From Spirochaeta isovalerica (GTDB lineage: Bacteria; Spirochaetota; Spirochaetia; DSM-2461), in contig NZ_JACHGJ010000001.1 of NCBI RefSeq assembly GCF_014207565.1, positions 310,001 through 374,000 on the forward strand: a stretch of 64,000 nt of DNA. The letters are read 5' to 3'. A program made the translations under genes and the position numbers. The notes beneath the pieces were generated by a model, which saw only the letters and a program-made list of their open reading frames with translations, was not told the origin of the DNA and searched no databases. Below, piece by piece: positions 16,427 to 26,176 of the stretch (position 1 is the stretch's first letter; each line of letters opens with the position of its first letter).

Positions 16427-17980
16427 TTGAATATCAAAAAGTTTTTTACGGTTTTTATCATTGCAGCTGTAATGATGGCTGTCGGTTGTGCTTCCGGTCC
16501 AATAGCACCGAAAGATGAAGAACAGCATCTGGTCATTCTCAACACAAATGACCATCACGGACATCCCGTGGCATTTTATGACTATCCTGCAGACGGTATG
16601 GGCGGCCTTCCCGCCAGAGCCACTTTTGTAGACGAAGTCAGAGCATCAAATCCCAATGTTCTCGTTGTCGATGCAGGGGACTTCAATACGGGTAGACCCG
16701 AGTCAAATTTCTTCAAGGCTGAAGCGGACATAATCGGTTACAATATGATCGGATATGATCTGTTGACTATGGGAAACCATGAATTTGATAACGATTTTGC
16801 CACCATGCAGGAACAGATTGCCAAATCTGAATTCCCCTGGCTCTGTGCGAACGTTGTCAACGAAGACGGTAGTTACATCGAAAATGTTCAGCCCTACATC
16901 ATCAAAGAATATCCCACTTTCAAAGTGGCTGTTCTCGGTCTTATGACCAAGGAAACTGAACAGACCGGTAACCCGGCTAACGTCGGAGGATACAAATTCC
17001 TCGATGGTGTTGAAGTGGCAAAAGAACTGGTTCCCAAACTTCAGAAGAAAGCTGACATTGTTATCGCTGTCGTTCACATGGGAATTTACGACGAAACAGA
17101 AGGTTCCATGCGTCTCGCGAAAGAAGTACCGGGAATCGCTATGATCGTCGATGGTCACACTCACACAAAAACAGAAGAGCCTGTATGGGTGAAAAATGAC
17201 GTAACAGGGAAAGATGTTGCAGTCGTTTCTTCTAAGCACTGGGGTCTCTTTGTTGGTAAAACTGATCTTTCATTTATGAACGGTGAAGTGACTGGTCTCG
17301 ATTTCGTTCTCCAGCCCATCAACTCTGAAACTTATGAAGGTAGAGCCGATATTCAGGCCGCTATGGATAGCTATGTCAATAAAGTAGACGCCGTTCTCAG
17401 CGAAGTTATCGGAACAGCGACTGATGTATTCCCCAATGATAATACCAGAAAGATGGAAACAGCTCTCGGTGATATCGTTACAGATTCCCAGAAATGGTTT
17501 ATCGAAAACCAGGGTATGGAATGTGATTTCGCTTTCCAGAACGGCGGTGGAATCAGAGCTACGCTGGCAGACGGCGAAATCCAGAAACAGACTGTTTACG
17601 AAGTTCTGCCTTTTGATAATTCCATCGCTCTCATCGAGCTGAAAGGATCAGATGTAATCGCCCTTTTTGATAAAGCGGCAACAAACATCGGAGCCGGAGC
17701 TATGGCTCAGGTTTCTAAAGAAGTGAAATTCGTTATCGATTCCGCTTCCCAGACTGTAGCGGAACTGAAAATCAATGGAGCACCTGTTGATCCCGGCAAA
17801 GTATACAAAGTCGCTCTCAACTCCTACCTCGCGGCAGGCGGAGACGGATACGGCATGCTTAAAAATGCGGTTTCCTACTACGACACTTCTCTGATGCAGA
17901 GAGATGCTTTTATCGATTATGTTATTCATCTTGGAGGAACAATTTCTCCCATGACTGATGGACGTATCACAATCAAATAA
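16427..17980 (+). CDS. 5'-nucleotidase / UshA-family lipoprotein
   Basis: The 517-residue lipoprotein (lipobox AVGC, Cys21) belongs to the bifunctional UDP-sugar hydrolase/5'-nucleotidase family. Metallophosphatase motifs NTNDHHGH (about residue 38), VVDAGD, GNHEFDND, VHMG and DGHTHT come first. The C-terminal nucleotidase domain follows with FQNGGGIRA (about residue 367), PFDNSIALIELKG and SYLAAGGDGYGM. It should release phosphate and nucleosides from extracellular nucleotides, supplying bases for salvage. The TTG start at 16427 is set by AAAGGAGG five bases upstream. A strong terminator follows. Confidence 0.92.
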   Translation: MNIKKFFTVFIIAAVMMAVGCASGPIAPKDEEQHLVILNTNDHHGHPVAFYDYPADGMGGLPARATFVDEVRASNPNVLVVDAGDFNTGRPESNFFKAEADIIGYNMIGYDLLTMGNHEFDNDFATMQEQIAKSEFPWLCANVVNEDGSYIENVQPYIIKEYPTFKVAVLGLMTKETEQTGNPANVGGYKFLDGVEVAKELVPKLQKKADIVIAVVHMGIYDETEGSMRLAKEVPGIAMIVDGHTHTKTEEPVWVKNDVTGKDVAVVSSKHWGLFVGKTDLSFMNGEVTGLDFVLQPINSETYEGRADIQAAMDSYVNKVDAVLSEVIGTATDVFPNDNTRKMETALGDIVTDSQKWFIENQGMECDFAFQNGGGIRATLADGEIQKQTVYEVLPFDNSIALIELKGSDVIALFDKAATNIGAGAMAQVSKEVKFVIDSASQTVAELKINGAPVDPGKVYKVALNSYLAAGGDGYGMLKNAVSYYDTSLMQRDAFIDYVIHLGGTISPMTDGRITIK

Positions 17981-18007
17981 TTGCAGAAAGTCTGATATTC
18001 TGCGTTT

Positions 18008-18037
18008 AAAAGGACTGCCTTCCGGGGCGGTCCTTTT
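18008..18037 (+). terminator. Rho-independent terminator after the 5'-nucleotidase gene
   Basis: AAAAGGACTGCC pairs with GGCGGTCCTTTT (one G-U pair) around TTCCGG, and the T-run continues to 18041. It insulates the nucleotidase gene from the purine riboswitch. Confidence 0.9.
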
Positions 18038-18103
18038 TTTTGAAAAAGACCGATAGCGAGTTGAATATATATTTTTTCTATGGTAATTTGACCGCGAAAA
18101 ACA

Positions 18104-18171
18104 AGGCTCGTATAATCTTCCGATCGGGGAAGAGTTTCTACAAACCACCGTAAATGGTTTACTATGGGCGG
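18104..18171 (+). promoter_or_regulatory. Guanine-class purine riboswitch aptamer upstream of purL
   Basis: The conserved purine aptamer core is visible. P1 strand GCTCGT (18106-18111) pairs with ATGGGC (18164-18169). TATAAT follows the 5' strand, P2 is TCTTCC/GGAAGA with a GG-containing loop, the J2/3 segment is GTTTCTAC, and L3 is ACCGTAAAT. The specificity base is C at 18162 in ACTATGG; C here means guanine or hypoxanthine, U would mean adenine. Purine riboswitches of this kind repress purine synthesis genes when guanine is plentiful. A terminator lies 48 bases downstream, and the whole seven-gene purine operon follows. The 318-base gap between genes is filled by this element and two terminators. 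Confidence 0.93.
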
Positions 18172-18218
18172 AATATTTTTTCTCGGTTAAATCCTTTCCG
18201 TAATATATTTACGAGAGA

Positions 18219-18270
18219 GTCCGGTATTAATTTTTCCGCACTTCAGTGGGAATATTGCCGGGCTTTTTTT
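18219..18270 (+). terminator. Riboswitch-controlled terminator (expression platform) ahead of purL
   Basis: GTCCGG (18219-18224) pairs with CCGGGC (18258-18263), with an inner stem TTCC-CAC/GTG-GGAA around TTCA, followed by seven T (18264-18270). Bases 18169-18177 (CGGAATATT), directly at the 3' edge of the aptamer, can instead pair with AATATT and CCG at 18251-18260. That would act as an antiterminator when guanine is absent. The alternative pairing is my inference. Confidence 0.75.
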
Positions 18271-18298
18271 AATTATAACCGGGAGGAAAATCCTGCAT

Positions 18299-21200
18299 AT
18301 GGATCGAAGACGGATTTACGTCAGAAAGAAAGAGGGTTTCAATCTTGAAGCCGGAGAGCTTAAAAAGGATCTGAGGGATTCCCTCCGTATAAACGCCCTG
18401 GAAAACGTAATCATTTACAATATCTACGAGATATCCGGGCTCGATGAAGGCCAGTTCAACGAAGGACTGGCCGGTGTTTTTTATGAAGAACCGGTTGATG
18501 AGATTTTCTTTGAATCCCCATCTCTCGATGCCCCCTGTTTCGCAGTGGAATACCTTCCGGGACAGTTTGATAACCGGGCCGATTCTGCTGAACAGTGTCT
18601 TCATCTTAAATTCGGAGATTGGAATGGTTCCGTGAAAACCGGGAAACTTCTTGTGTTCCGTGGTATCGGACAATCAGATCTTGAAAAGATTAAATCATAC
18701 TACATCAATGATCTGGAAATGAGGGAGAAGGACCTATCGATTATACAGGGGCTCGAAGAAGCTGACAGCCCCGATTCCATACCCTCAATAGAGGGTTTGA
18801 TCGACGCAGCAGACGATGAGATACCGGAATGGCATGCTTCTCTCAATCTGGCAATGACCGCTGCCGATTTGAAATTCTGCCGCGATTATTTCAGGGATGA
18901 GGAAAAGCGCAATCCTACGGAAACAGAATTGCGGGTGCTTGACAGCTACTGGTCGGATCATTGCCGCCATACGACTTTTGAAACAGAAATAGAGAATATT
19001 GAATACGGTACCGGAGAATTTAAAACGCTTCTGGAAAATACCTTTCAGGAATATTTGAACAGCAGGAAAAAGACCGGCCGTGAGAATAAGCCCGTATCCC
19101 TTATGGATCTGGCGACAATTTCCATGCGAGAAATGTTCAGTTCGGGAGAGCTGGATGACCTGGACAAGTCTGAAGAAATCAACGCCTGCAGTCTTAAAGT
19201 TCCTGTAAAAACAGAAAATGGTGAAGAGGACTGGCTGGTTATGTTCAAGAATGAAACCCATAACCATCCTACTGAGATAGAGCCTTTCGGCGGGGCTTCA
19301 ACCTGTATCGGCGGAGCTATCCGGGACCCCCTATCCGGCCGTTCCTATGTCTACCAGGCTATGAGAGTTACAGGCAGTGCGGACCCCACTGTTCATATCG
19401 ATGAAACTATGGAAGGAAAACTTCCCCAGAAAAAAATAACAACCGGAGCCGCCCACGGCTACAGCTCATACGGAAACCAGATAGGACTCGCCACATCCTA
19501 CGTCCGTGAGATTTACGATGAAGGTTACAAAGCCAAGAGAATGGAAGTCGGAGCCGTTGTGGGGGCGGCACCGGCGGTCAATGTAATTCGTGAAACTCCT
19601 GTCAAGGGCGATGTCGTCATACTTCTCGGAGGAAAAACGGGACGGGACGGGATTGGCGGAGCCACAGGGTCTTCCAAAGAGCATACCACGGAGTCTCTCG
19701 ATACGTGTTCGGCTGAAGTCCAGAAAGGCAATGCCCCGGAGGAAAGAAAAATACAGAGACTCTTCCGAAAGAAAAAAGTGACATCTCTTATCCGTCGCTG
19801 TAATGACTTCGGCGCCGGAGGTGTTTCTGTTGCCATCGGTGAGCTGAGTCGGGGACTTCAGATCAATCTCGATAAAGTTCCTGTCAAATATTCGGGACTG
19901 AACGGCACAGAGCTGGCCATTTCTGAATCCCAGGAGAGAATGGCTGTCGTCGTGCACCAGAAAGACGCCCGACAGTTTATCGCCTACGCTGACGAGGAAA
20001 ATCTTCAGGCTGTCGAAGTCGCTGTAATTACAGATAATGACAGGCTTGTTATGACCTGGAAAGGGGAGACGATTGTCAATCTCAGCAGAAGATTCCTCGA
20101 TACCAACGGTGTGAGAAATAAGGTTGATCTGACGGTTGCGCCTGTGGCGGAAGAGAAGCCCTTTGCCGTTCAAGTTACGGGTTCAACTTTAGTCGAGAAG
20201 TTCTCAAACAACCTTAAAACATTAAATAACTGTTCCCAGAACGGACTGTCCGGCATGTTTGACTCGACAATCGGCAGCGGTACCGTTCTTCTCCCTTATG
20301 GTGGCAAATTTCAGAATACGGAAAATGAGTGTTCTATTCATAAAATCCCCGTGGGAGTTGAAGGCAGCTCTACCTGCAGCGCCATGTCATACGGATATAA
20401 TCCGGTTATTTCCAGATGGAGCCCTTTCCACGGAGGTGCCTGGGCAATTGTAGAATCTCTGACAAAACTGGCGGCTTCCGGAGCTGATCCACTTAAAGCC
20501 CGATTATCTCTTCAGGAGTACTTCAGAAAACCCGGCACTGATAAGGAAGCATGGGGGGAGCCTTTTTCCGCTCTTCTCGGCGCCTATTATGTTCAGAACA
20601 AATTGCGAATTCCTGCTATCGGAGGAAAAGACAGCATGTCGGGTACTTTTCACGATTTAACCGTACCGCCAACGCTGATTTCCTTCGCATTGTCCACAAT
20701 GGAATCACAGATGGTGATTTCGTCGGATTTCAAACGGAGCGGAAACCAAGTCTACCTCCTTGAACTTCCGGTCCGGAAAGACGGTATGCCTGATCTGGAT
20801 AAGCTTAAAAACAATTTTGAGCTCTTTCGTAAACTGGCGGGTAAGGGAATCGTTTTCTCAGCTGCCAGCATTAGACAGGGAGGTCTCGCAGAAGCTGTTG
20901 CCCGAATGAGTTTCGGCAATAAGACCGGTTTTACTTTCTCTGATACGGCGATTGAAAAAAATATGTTCGATCTCTCCTATGGCTCCATTCTTTTTGAGAC
21001 ATCGCATATCCTCGATTTCAAGGAAGCAAAACTCATTGGAAAGACTGTCCGTGGCTCAAAAATCACTTTTACAGATGGAACATCTATAGATGTCGATGCG
21101 TTGATTGATGAGTGGCGAAAACCTCTCGATAAGGTTTTTCCTCATTTCCATAGTGAAGAATCGAAAGAAACTACGCTGGATAAGCGGGATTCATCCTTAG

Positions 21201-22030
21201 TGGCAAATAGAAGAAGATCTGTTACGAAAAGTGCTGAACCAAAAGTCGTCATTCCTGTTTTCCCCGGTACAAACTGTGAGTTTGACAGCTCTAATGCCTT
21301 TATCAGGGCGGGAGCTCAGACCGTCACTCCCGTTTTCAGAAATGCCGATTCCAAAGCCATCGGAGAATCGCTTGAAGAGCTGAAGGCTCAGATTGATGGT
21401 TCGCAGATCCTCTTTCTTGCAGGAGGATTTTCCGCTGCCGATGAGCCGGACGGATCGGGAAAATTCATAACTTCAATTCTGCAGAATCCCATGATCAGTG
21501 ATGCCGTCATGTCACTTCTCGATAGAGACGGACTGATTCTGGGAATCTGTAACGGGTTTCAGGCTTTAGTCAAAAGCGGACTTCTTCCTTTTGGACAAAT
21601 CGGAGTTCAATCAGCGGAATCAGCAACCCTCTATAGAAATCAGATAAACAGGCACGTTTCCAAAGTCGTCACAACCAGAACGGCATCGGTCAATTCTCCC
21701 TGGCTTGCGGGAATTCAAACGGGAGATCTTCACAGTATTCCGGTATCACACGGTGAAGGCCGTTTTATGGCTGATTCCGATGTTATCGGAAGATTGTTCC
21801 AGAACGGTCAGGTAGCATTTCAGTATTCCGATTTCGAAGGAAATCCCACAATGGATCCCCGTTTCAATCCCAACGGTTCTGTTGAGGCGATTGAGGGAAT
21901 CATTTCACCCGATGGGAGGATCCTTGGGAAAATGGGCCATTCAGAAAGAACCGGCAGAGATGTTCTAAAAAATATAAGCGGCAACAGAGATCAGAAAATC
22001 TTTGAGAGCGGCGTGAAATATTTCAGTTAA
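18299..22030 (+). CDS. purL: Phosphoribosylformylglycinamidine synthase, single-chain
   Basis: PurL makes FGAM from FGAR, ATP and glutamine. At 1243 residues it is the long form: an N-terminal domain, two synthase halves (SDHCRHTTFETEI near residue 220; FKNETHNHPTEIEPFGGA near 315; GGKDSMSGT near 777) and a C-terminal class I glutaminase. The glutaminase has FPGTNCEFD, LGICNGFQALV (nucleophile Cys near 1084) and SHGEGRF. The GGGAGG at 18281-18286 lies about twelve bases before ATG 18299. It is first in the purL-E-C-F-M-N-D operon and sits behind a guanine riboswitch and its terminator. Confidence 0.97.
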   Translation: MDRRRIYVRKKEGFNLEAGELKKDLRDSLRINALENVIIYNIYEISGLDEGQFNEGLAGVFYEEPVDEIFFESPSLDAPCFAVEYLPGQFDNRADSAEQCLHLKFGDWNGSVKTGKLLVFRGIGQSDLEKIKSYYINDLEMREKDLSIIQGLEEADSPDSIPSIEGLIDAADDEIPEWHASLNLAMTAADLKFCRDYFRDEEKRNPTETELRVLDSYWSDHCRHTTFETEIENIEYGTGEFKTLLENTFQEYLNSRKKTGRENKPVSLMDLATISMREMFSSGELDDLDKSEEINACSLKVPVKTENGEEDWLVMFKNETHNHPTEIEPFGGASTCIGGAIRDPLSGRSYVYQAMRVTGSADPTVHIDETMEGKLPQKKITTGAAHGYSSYGNQIGLATSYVREIYDEGYKAKRMEVGAVVGAAPAVNVIRETPVKGDVVILLGGKTGRDGIGGATGSSKEHTTESLDTCSAEVQKGNAPEERKIQRLFRKKKVTSLIRRCNDFGAGGVSVAIGELSRGLQINLDKVPVKYSGLNGTELAISESQERMAVVVHQKDARQFIAYADEENLQAVEVAVITDNDRLVMTWKGETIVNLSRRFLDTNGVRNKVDLTVAPVAEEKPFAVQVTGSTLVEKFSNNLKTLNNCSQNGLSGMFDSTIGSGTVLLPYGGKFQNTENECSIHKIPVGVEGSSTCSAMSYGYNPVISRWSPFHGGAWAIVESLTKLAASGADPLKARLSLQEYFRKPGTDKEAWGEPFSALLGAYYVQNKLRIPAIGGKDSMSGTFHDLTVPPTLISFALSTMESQMVISSDFKRSGNQVYLLELPVRKDGMPDLDKLKNNFELFRKLAGKGIVFSAASIRQGGLAEAVARMSFGNKTGFTFSDTAIEKNMFDLSYGSILFETSHILDFKEAKLIGKTVRGSKITFTDGTSIDVDALIDEWRKPLDKVFPHFHSEESKETTLDKRDSSLVANRRRSVTKSAEPKVVIPVFPGTNCEFDSSNAFIRAGAQTVTPVFRNADSKAIGESLEELKAQIDGSQILFLAGGFSAADEPDGSGKFITSILQNPMISDAVMSLLDRDGLILGICNGFQALVKSGLLPFGQIGVQSAESATLYRNQINRHVSKVVTTRTASVNSPWLAGIQTGDLHSIPVSHGEGRFMADSDVIGRLFQNGQVAFQYSDFEGNPTMDPRFNPNGSVEAIEGIISPDGRILGKMGHSERTGRDVLKNISGNRDQKIFESGVKYFS

Positions 22031-22044
22031 TTAAAGGGGTAATT

Positions 22045-22524
22045 ATGAAAGCGGCTATTATTTTCGGTAGCAAGTCCGATACGGACAAAATGCGGGGTGC
22101 GGCAAAGTGCTTCAAAGAATTCGGTGTTGAATATGAGGCATATGTCCTCTCAGCCCATAGAGTTCCCGAAAGGCTGGTTGAAGTTCTGAAAGATCTTGAA
22201 GAAAGAGGCTTTGAGGCTATTGTGGCAGGGGCGGGGCTGGCGGCTCATTTGCCGGGGGTTATCGCGTCTAAGACGACTCTTCCTGTTATCGGAGTCCCCC
22301 TGGAAGCGGCACTCGATGGCATGGATGCGCTGCTCTCAATCGTGCAGATGCCTAAATCAATTCCGGTTGCCACGGTTGGTATAAATAATTCATATAACGG
22401 GGCTATGGTCGCCGTTCAGATTCTGTCTGTAAAATATCCAGAGATTAAAGAGAAACTTGTGAATTTCAGAAAAGAGATGAAGGAAAATTTCCTGAGAGAC
22501 AACGGGGAGGTTGTAGAACTGTGA
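22045..22524 (+). CDS. purE: Class I N5-carboxyaminoimidazole ribonucleotide mutase
   Basis: The 159-residue protein has GSKSDTDKM at the N-terminus, the catalytic-loop SAHRVPERL (about residue 38), [11 protein letters not shown] (about 66; usually AGAGGAAHLPG) and [16 protein letters not shown]. This is the class I pattern, unlike the class II enzyme described from Treponema denticola. Class I needs N5-CAIR from PurK, which is not in this window. GGGG lies before the ATG; the 3' end overlaps purC by four bases (GTGA), implying coupled translation. Confidence 0.93.
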   Translation: MKAAIIFGSKSDTDKMRGAAKCFKEFGVEYEAYVLSAHRVPERLVEVLKDLEERGFEAIVAGAGLAAHLPGVIASKTTLPVIGVPLEAALDGMDALLSIVQMPKSIPVATVGINNSYNGAMVAVQILSVKYPEIKEKLVNFRKEMKENFLRDNGEVVEL

Positions 22525-23225
22525 GCGCTGTAATGTATGAAGGAAAAGCCAAACAGGTTTTTCAGACTGAAAATGAGAATGAGGTTCTGATCCGTTACAA
22601 GGATGACGCGACGGCGTTCAACGGAGAAAAAAAAGGTCAGATTATCGGAAAGGGTGAAATCAACAACAGTATCACATCCATCCTCTTCACTTTGCTCGAG
22701 GAAAAGGGAATAAAAACCCATTTCATTAAGAAGATAAATGAAAGAGATCAGCTCTGCCGCTCTGTCGAAATCGTTATGGTAGAAGTGATAGTCAGAAATA
22801 TCATTGCCGGCAGTATGGCCAAAAGAGTCGGAATCGAAGAGGGAACTGTCCCCCCCAATACGATTTTTGAAATCTGCTACAAAAATGATGATTTCGGAGA
22901 TCCTCTTATCAATGATCATCACGCTGTAGCCATGGGACTGGCAACATATGATGAGTTGAACACGATTTATGATATGACAGCTAAGATTAATGAAATCATG
23001 AAGGCTTTTTTTGACGATCTGGGGATTACCCTGGTCGACTTCAAGCTGGAATTCGGCAGAACAAAAGATGGAGAAATCATTCTGGCTGATGAAATCAGCC
23101 CCGATACATGCCGTCTCTGGGATAAAAAGACCGGAGAGAAACTGGACAAGGACCGCTTCAGAAGAGATCTCGGAAATATTGAAGGCGCATACAAAGAGAT
23201 TCTCAGCAGGCTGGGGGGAAAATGA
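22521..23225 (+). CDS. purC: SAICAR synthase
   Basis: PurC joins CAIR and aspartate using ATP. The 234-residue protein has the family motifs [10 protein letters not shown] at the N-terminus, [13 protein letters not shown] (about residue 23), [12 protein letters not shown], and [26 protein letters not shown] (about residue 175-200). The GTG start at 22521 overlaps the purE stop by four bases. The stop in turn overlaps the purF start. The length is usual for bacterial PurC. Confidence 0.96.
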   Translation: MSAVMYEGKAKQVFQTENENEVLIRYKDDATAFNGEKKGQIIGKGEINNSITSILFTLLEEKGIKTHFIKKINERDQLCRSVEIVMVEVIVRNIIAGSMAKRVGIEEGTVPPNTIFEICYKNDDFGDPLINDHHAVAMGLATYDELNTIYDMTAKINEIMKAFFDDLGITLVDFKLEFGRTKDGEIILADEISPDTCRLWDKKTGEKLDKDRFRRDLGNIEGAYKEILSRLGGK

Positions 23226-24601
23226 ATCAGAGAGAACTTCCTGATAAGATGGAAGAGGAGTGTGGCGTTTTCGGGATCTTTTCGCCCGATAACGATCAGA
23301 TCGGGAGCCTGACTTATCTCGGGCTTCTTGCTCTTCAGCACAGAGGACAGGAAAGCGCGGGCATCTCCGTCGTTCAGGGTGACACGATCACAGGCCATAA
23401 GGATATGGGGCTCGCCGCCTGGGTATTCAAGGATTACGATCCGGCTTCCCTGACCGGATCTGTATCGGTCGGACATGTTCGCTATTCCACTTCCGGAGAC
23501 AGCTGTGTAGAAAATGCTCAGCCTCTTGAAGCCCACTGCAAGCTGGGATCTCTGGTCATCGCGCACAATGGGAATCTGATCAATGCAGACATTATCCGCT
23601 CTCTTCTGGAAGACGGTGGAGTTCTCTTTCAGACAAGCAGTGATTCGGAAGTTCTCATGAGCATGATAGCCCGCGGGGCCTCCAAAGGTTTTGAAAAAGC
23701 CGTTGTGGATGCCATCAGCGCGGTTAAAGGATCTTATGCGCTTATCATTTCACTGGATAATAAGCTTATCGGAGTCCGGGATCCCTACGGGATCAGGCCA
23801 TTATGCATAGGAAAATCGGGAGACAGCTGGTTTCTCTCTTCCGAATCCTGTGCTCTCGATGCTGTTGATGCGGAATTCGTTCGCGATGTAGAACCCGGTG
23901 AGATTGTCGTTATAGATGAGAACGGTCTCAATTCCATATCCCATGACAAAAATAACAATCTGACCACCTGTGTCTTCGAATACATTTATTTCGCCCGGCC
24001 CGATTCCGTGATCGACGGAATCGATGTGTACGATTTGCGGTCAAAATGCGGAGAAGCGCTCTATAAAGAATACCCCGTAGATGCCGACGTTGTCGTCGGC
24101 GTTCCCGATTCCGGCATCCCGGCGGCTCTGGGGTATTCTCAGGCTTCGGGAATTCCCTATGCGCAGGGATTTATCAAAAACCGTTATGTGGGACGGACTT
24201 TCATTTCTCCTACACAGGAGATCAGGGAAAAAGCCGTATCTCTGAAGCTCAATGCGGTGAGAAGCCTCGTGAAGGATAAAAAAGTCCTTCTCATCGACGA
24301 TTCGATAGTGAGAGGAACGACGAGCCGCAGAATGGTAAGGAAACTGCGGCAGGCAGGAGCTAAAGAGGTGCATATCGGCATTGTTTCTCCGCCTGTGTCC
24401 GATCCCTGTTATTTCGGGATCGATACGCCCAACCGCGAAGACCTGATAGCCAATAAAATGAGTAATGCGGAAATCTGCGATTCTATCGGAGCGGACAGCC
24501 TTCAATATCTCAGTCTCGAAGGATTGCTGACGGCTCTCGGCCGGAAAGACGGTTTCTGCCTGGGATGTTTGAACGGGATTTATCCCATTTCCACAAGATA
24601 A
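23222..24601 (+). CDS. purF: Amidophosphoribosyltransferase, iron-sulfur type
   Basis: PurF commits PRPP to purine synthesis by transferring amide nitrogen from glutamine. In this 459-residue protein a 13-residue propeptide precedes the N-terminal nucleophile cysteine in EECGVFGIF (Cys14). [10 protein letters not shown] follows near residue 40 and the PRPP loop [14 protein letters not shown] near 355. Cysteines in [15 protein letters not shown] and FCLGCLNG match the four ligands of the Bacillus-type 4Fe-4S cluster, implying an oxygen-sensitive enzyme. The start overlaps purC by four bases (ATGA). Confidence 0.96.
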   Translation: MNQRELPDKMEEECGVFGIFSPDNDQIGSLTYLGLLALQHRGQESAGISVVQGDTITGHKDMGLAAWVFKDYDPASLTGSVSVGHVRYSTSGDSCVENAQPLEAHCKLGSLVIAHNGNLINADIIRSLLEDGGVLFQTSSDSEVLMSMIARGASKGFEKAVVDAISAVKGSYALIISLDNKLIGVRDPYGIRPLCIGKSGDSWFLSSESCALDAVDAEFVRDVEPGEIVVIDENGLNSISHDKNNNLTTCVFEYIYFARPDSVIDGIDVYDLRSKCGEALYKEYPVDADVVVGVPDSGIPAALGYSQASGIPYAQGFIKNRYVGRTFISPTQEIREKAVSLKLNAVRSLVKDKKVLLIDDSIVRGTTSRRMVRKLRQAGAKEVHIGIVSPPVSDPCYFGIDTPNREDLIANKMSNAEICDSIGADSLQYLSLEGLLTALGRKDGFCLGCLNGIYPISTR

Positions 24602-24611
24602 GAGAGGACTT

Positions 24612-25604
24612 ATGATTACCTATAAAGACAGCGGAGTTGATAAAGAAGAGGGCTACAGAGCTGTAGACCTGATCAAGGAATCGGTCAGAAAAACCCAGGG
24701 ACCGGAAGTACTCAACAGACTGGGCGGATTCGGTTCTCTATACGAACTTGGCAAATACGAGAATCCCGTTCTGGTTTCCGGAACAGACGGCGTTGGAACA
24801 AAACTGGCTGTCGCCCTGGATAAAAAGGTGTATGACACTGTGGGGATCGACTGTTTCGCCATGTGCGCCAATGATATTCTCTGTCATGGAGCCAGACCTC
24901 TGTTCTTTCTGGATTATATAGCCTGCGGAAAACTGGAGGCGGATGTCTCTTCGCAGATTGTAAAAGGCATTACAACGGCTTGTCTTGAGTCGGGAACAGC
25001 TCTTGTAGGCGGCGAAACAGCTGAAATGCCCGGTTTCTATAAGGATGGCGATTATGATGTGGCCGGTTTCTGTGTGGGTGTTGCGGAAAAAAGCAAACTG
25101 ACGGGACCGGAAAAAGCTGTTGAGGGAGATGTCGTTATCGGCATTGCATCCTCCGGTGTTCACAGTAACGGATTCAGCCTGATCAGAAAGCTGGTGAAAA
25201 ATCTCGATGAGGATTTTCACGGTGAGCCGGTCTGGAAAGAACTGATAAAACCGACAAGGCTCTATATAAAGCCTGTTCTCTCGCTTCTTGAAAAATACGA
25301 TATACACTCTATGGCTCATATCACCGGTGGCGGCTTGAGAGAAAATGCGCCCCGCTCCGTAGCGGAAGGTCTGGGGATCGAAATCGATCGTGATAAAATC
25401 GTCATTCCCGATATATTCCGTTATCTTGAAAAGAAAGGCGTGCCCCATGAAGACATGTGGAACACTTTCAATATGGGAATCGGGTTTCTTCTTGTCGTTC
25501 CCGAAAATGAGGTTGATGATATACTTTCCGATCTTTCCGCATTTTCCATGGACGCTTCAGTTATCGGCAAAGTGATTAAGGGAGAACGGTTTTGCTTCGC
25601 GTAG
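24612..25604 (+). CDS. purM: Phosphoribosylaminoimidazole (AIR) synthetase
   Basis: PurM closes the imidazole ring of FGAM using ATP. The 330-residue protein shows VSGTDGVGTKL (about residue 57), GIDCFAMCANDILCHGARPLFFLDY (about 80-105), GGETAEMPGFY (about 135) and HITGGGLREN (about 236). It follows purF by ten bases with AGAGAGG upstream of the ATG. The last 13 bases overlap the start of purN. Confidence 0.96.
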   Translation: MITYKDSGVDKEEGYRAVDLIKESVRKTQGPEVLNRLGGFGSLYELGKYENPVLVSGTDGVGTKLAVALDKKVYDTVGIDCFAMCANDILCHGARPLFFLDYIACGKLEADVSSQIVKGITTACLESGTALVGGETAEMPGFYKDGDYDVAGFCVGVAEKSKLTGPEKAVEGDVVIGIASSGVHSNGFSLIRKLVKNLDEDFHGEPVWKELIKPTRLYIKPVLSLLEKYDIHSMAHITGGGLRENAPRSVAEGLGIEIDRDKIVIPDIFRYLEKKGVPHEDMWNTFNMGIGFLLVVPENEVDDILSDLSAFSMDASVIGKVIKGERFCFA

Positions 25605-26176
25605 CTGTTCTTATTTCAGGCGGCGGATCAAATCTGCAGAGTCTGATTGATTTTGCCCGGACAGAGTATAATGCGGGATATGAAATAGTTACAGTCATTT
25701 CCGATCGTCCCGCAGAAGGACTGGCAAGAGCAGAGAAAGCCGGAATTCAGACTCATCTTCTCGACCGGAAAAAAGGTATGAAGGTCCTGGCTGAAAACAT
25801 TGACAATTTGCTTGAAAACACGATCGACTACATTGTTCTGGCTGGATTCCTCTCCATTCTCGATCGCTCATTTATTGAAAAATGGAAAAACAGAATCATT
25901 AATATTCATCCGGCACTTCTTCCCGATTTCGGCGGTAAGGGCATGTACGGCATGAATGTTCATAGAGCCGTACTGGCTGCGGGAGCTGAAAAGTCCGGTT
26001 GTACTGTTCATTTCGTCGACAACGGAATTGATACAGGCGAAATAATCAGTCAGATGAGCCTGGATCTTGATAAAATATGGAACGCGGAACAACTGCAGAA
26101 GGAAGTCCTCAAACTGGAGCACAAGCTTCTTCCGCAGACGCTTCATCTTCTGTGCACAAAAGGGAGTGGAAAATGA
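25592..26176 (+). CDS. purN: Phosphoribosylglycinamide formyltransferase
   Basis: PurN transfers a formyl group from 10-formyl-THF to GAR. The 194-residue protein has VLISGGGSNLQSLID at the N-terminus, the catalytic segment INIHPALLPDFGGKGMYG (about residue 105-123) and CTVHFVDNGIDTGEII (about 133-150). The start is TTG 25592, chosen because GGGAG at 25580-25584 is well spaced. It lies inside the end of purM. Its stop overlaps the purD start (ATGA). Confidence 0.95.
   Translation: MLRVAVLISGGGSNLQSLIDFARTEYNAGYEIVTVISDRPAEGLARAEKAGIQTHLLDRKKGMKVLAENIDNLLENTIDYIVLAGFLSILDRSFIEKWKNRIINIHPALLPDFGGKGMYGMNVHRAVLAAGAEKSGCTVHFVDNGIDTGEIISQMSLDLDKIWNAEQLQKEVLKLEHKLLPQTLHLLCTKGSGK

Noticed and set aside
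18061-18089. TTGAAT-17-TAATTT as promoter of the purine riboswitch
   Set aside because: Position is right but the -10 is a poor match in a very AT-rich stretch; several alternatives exist.
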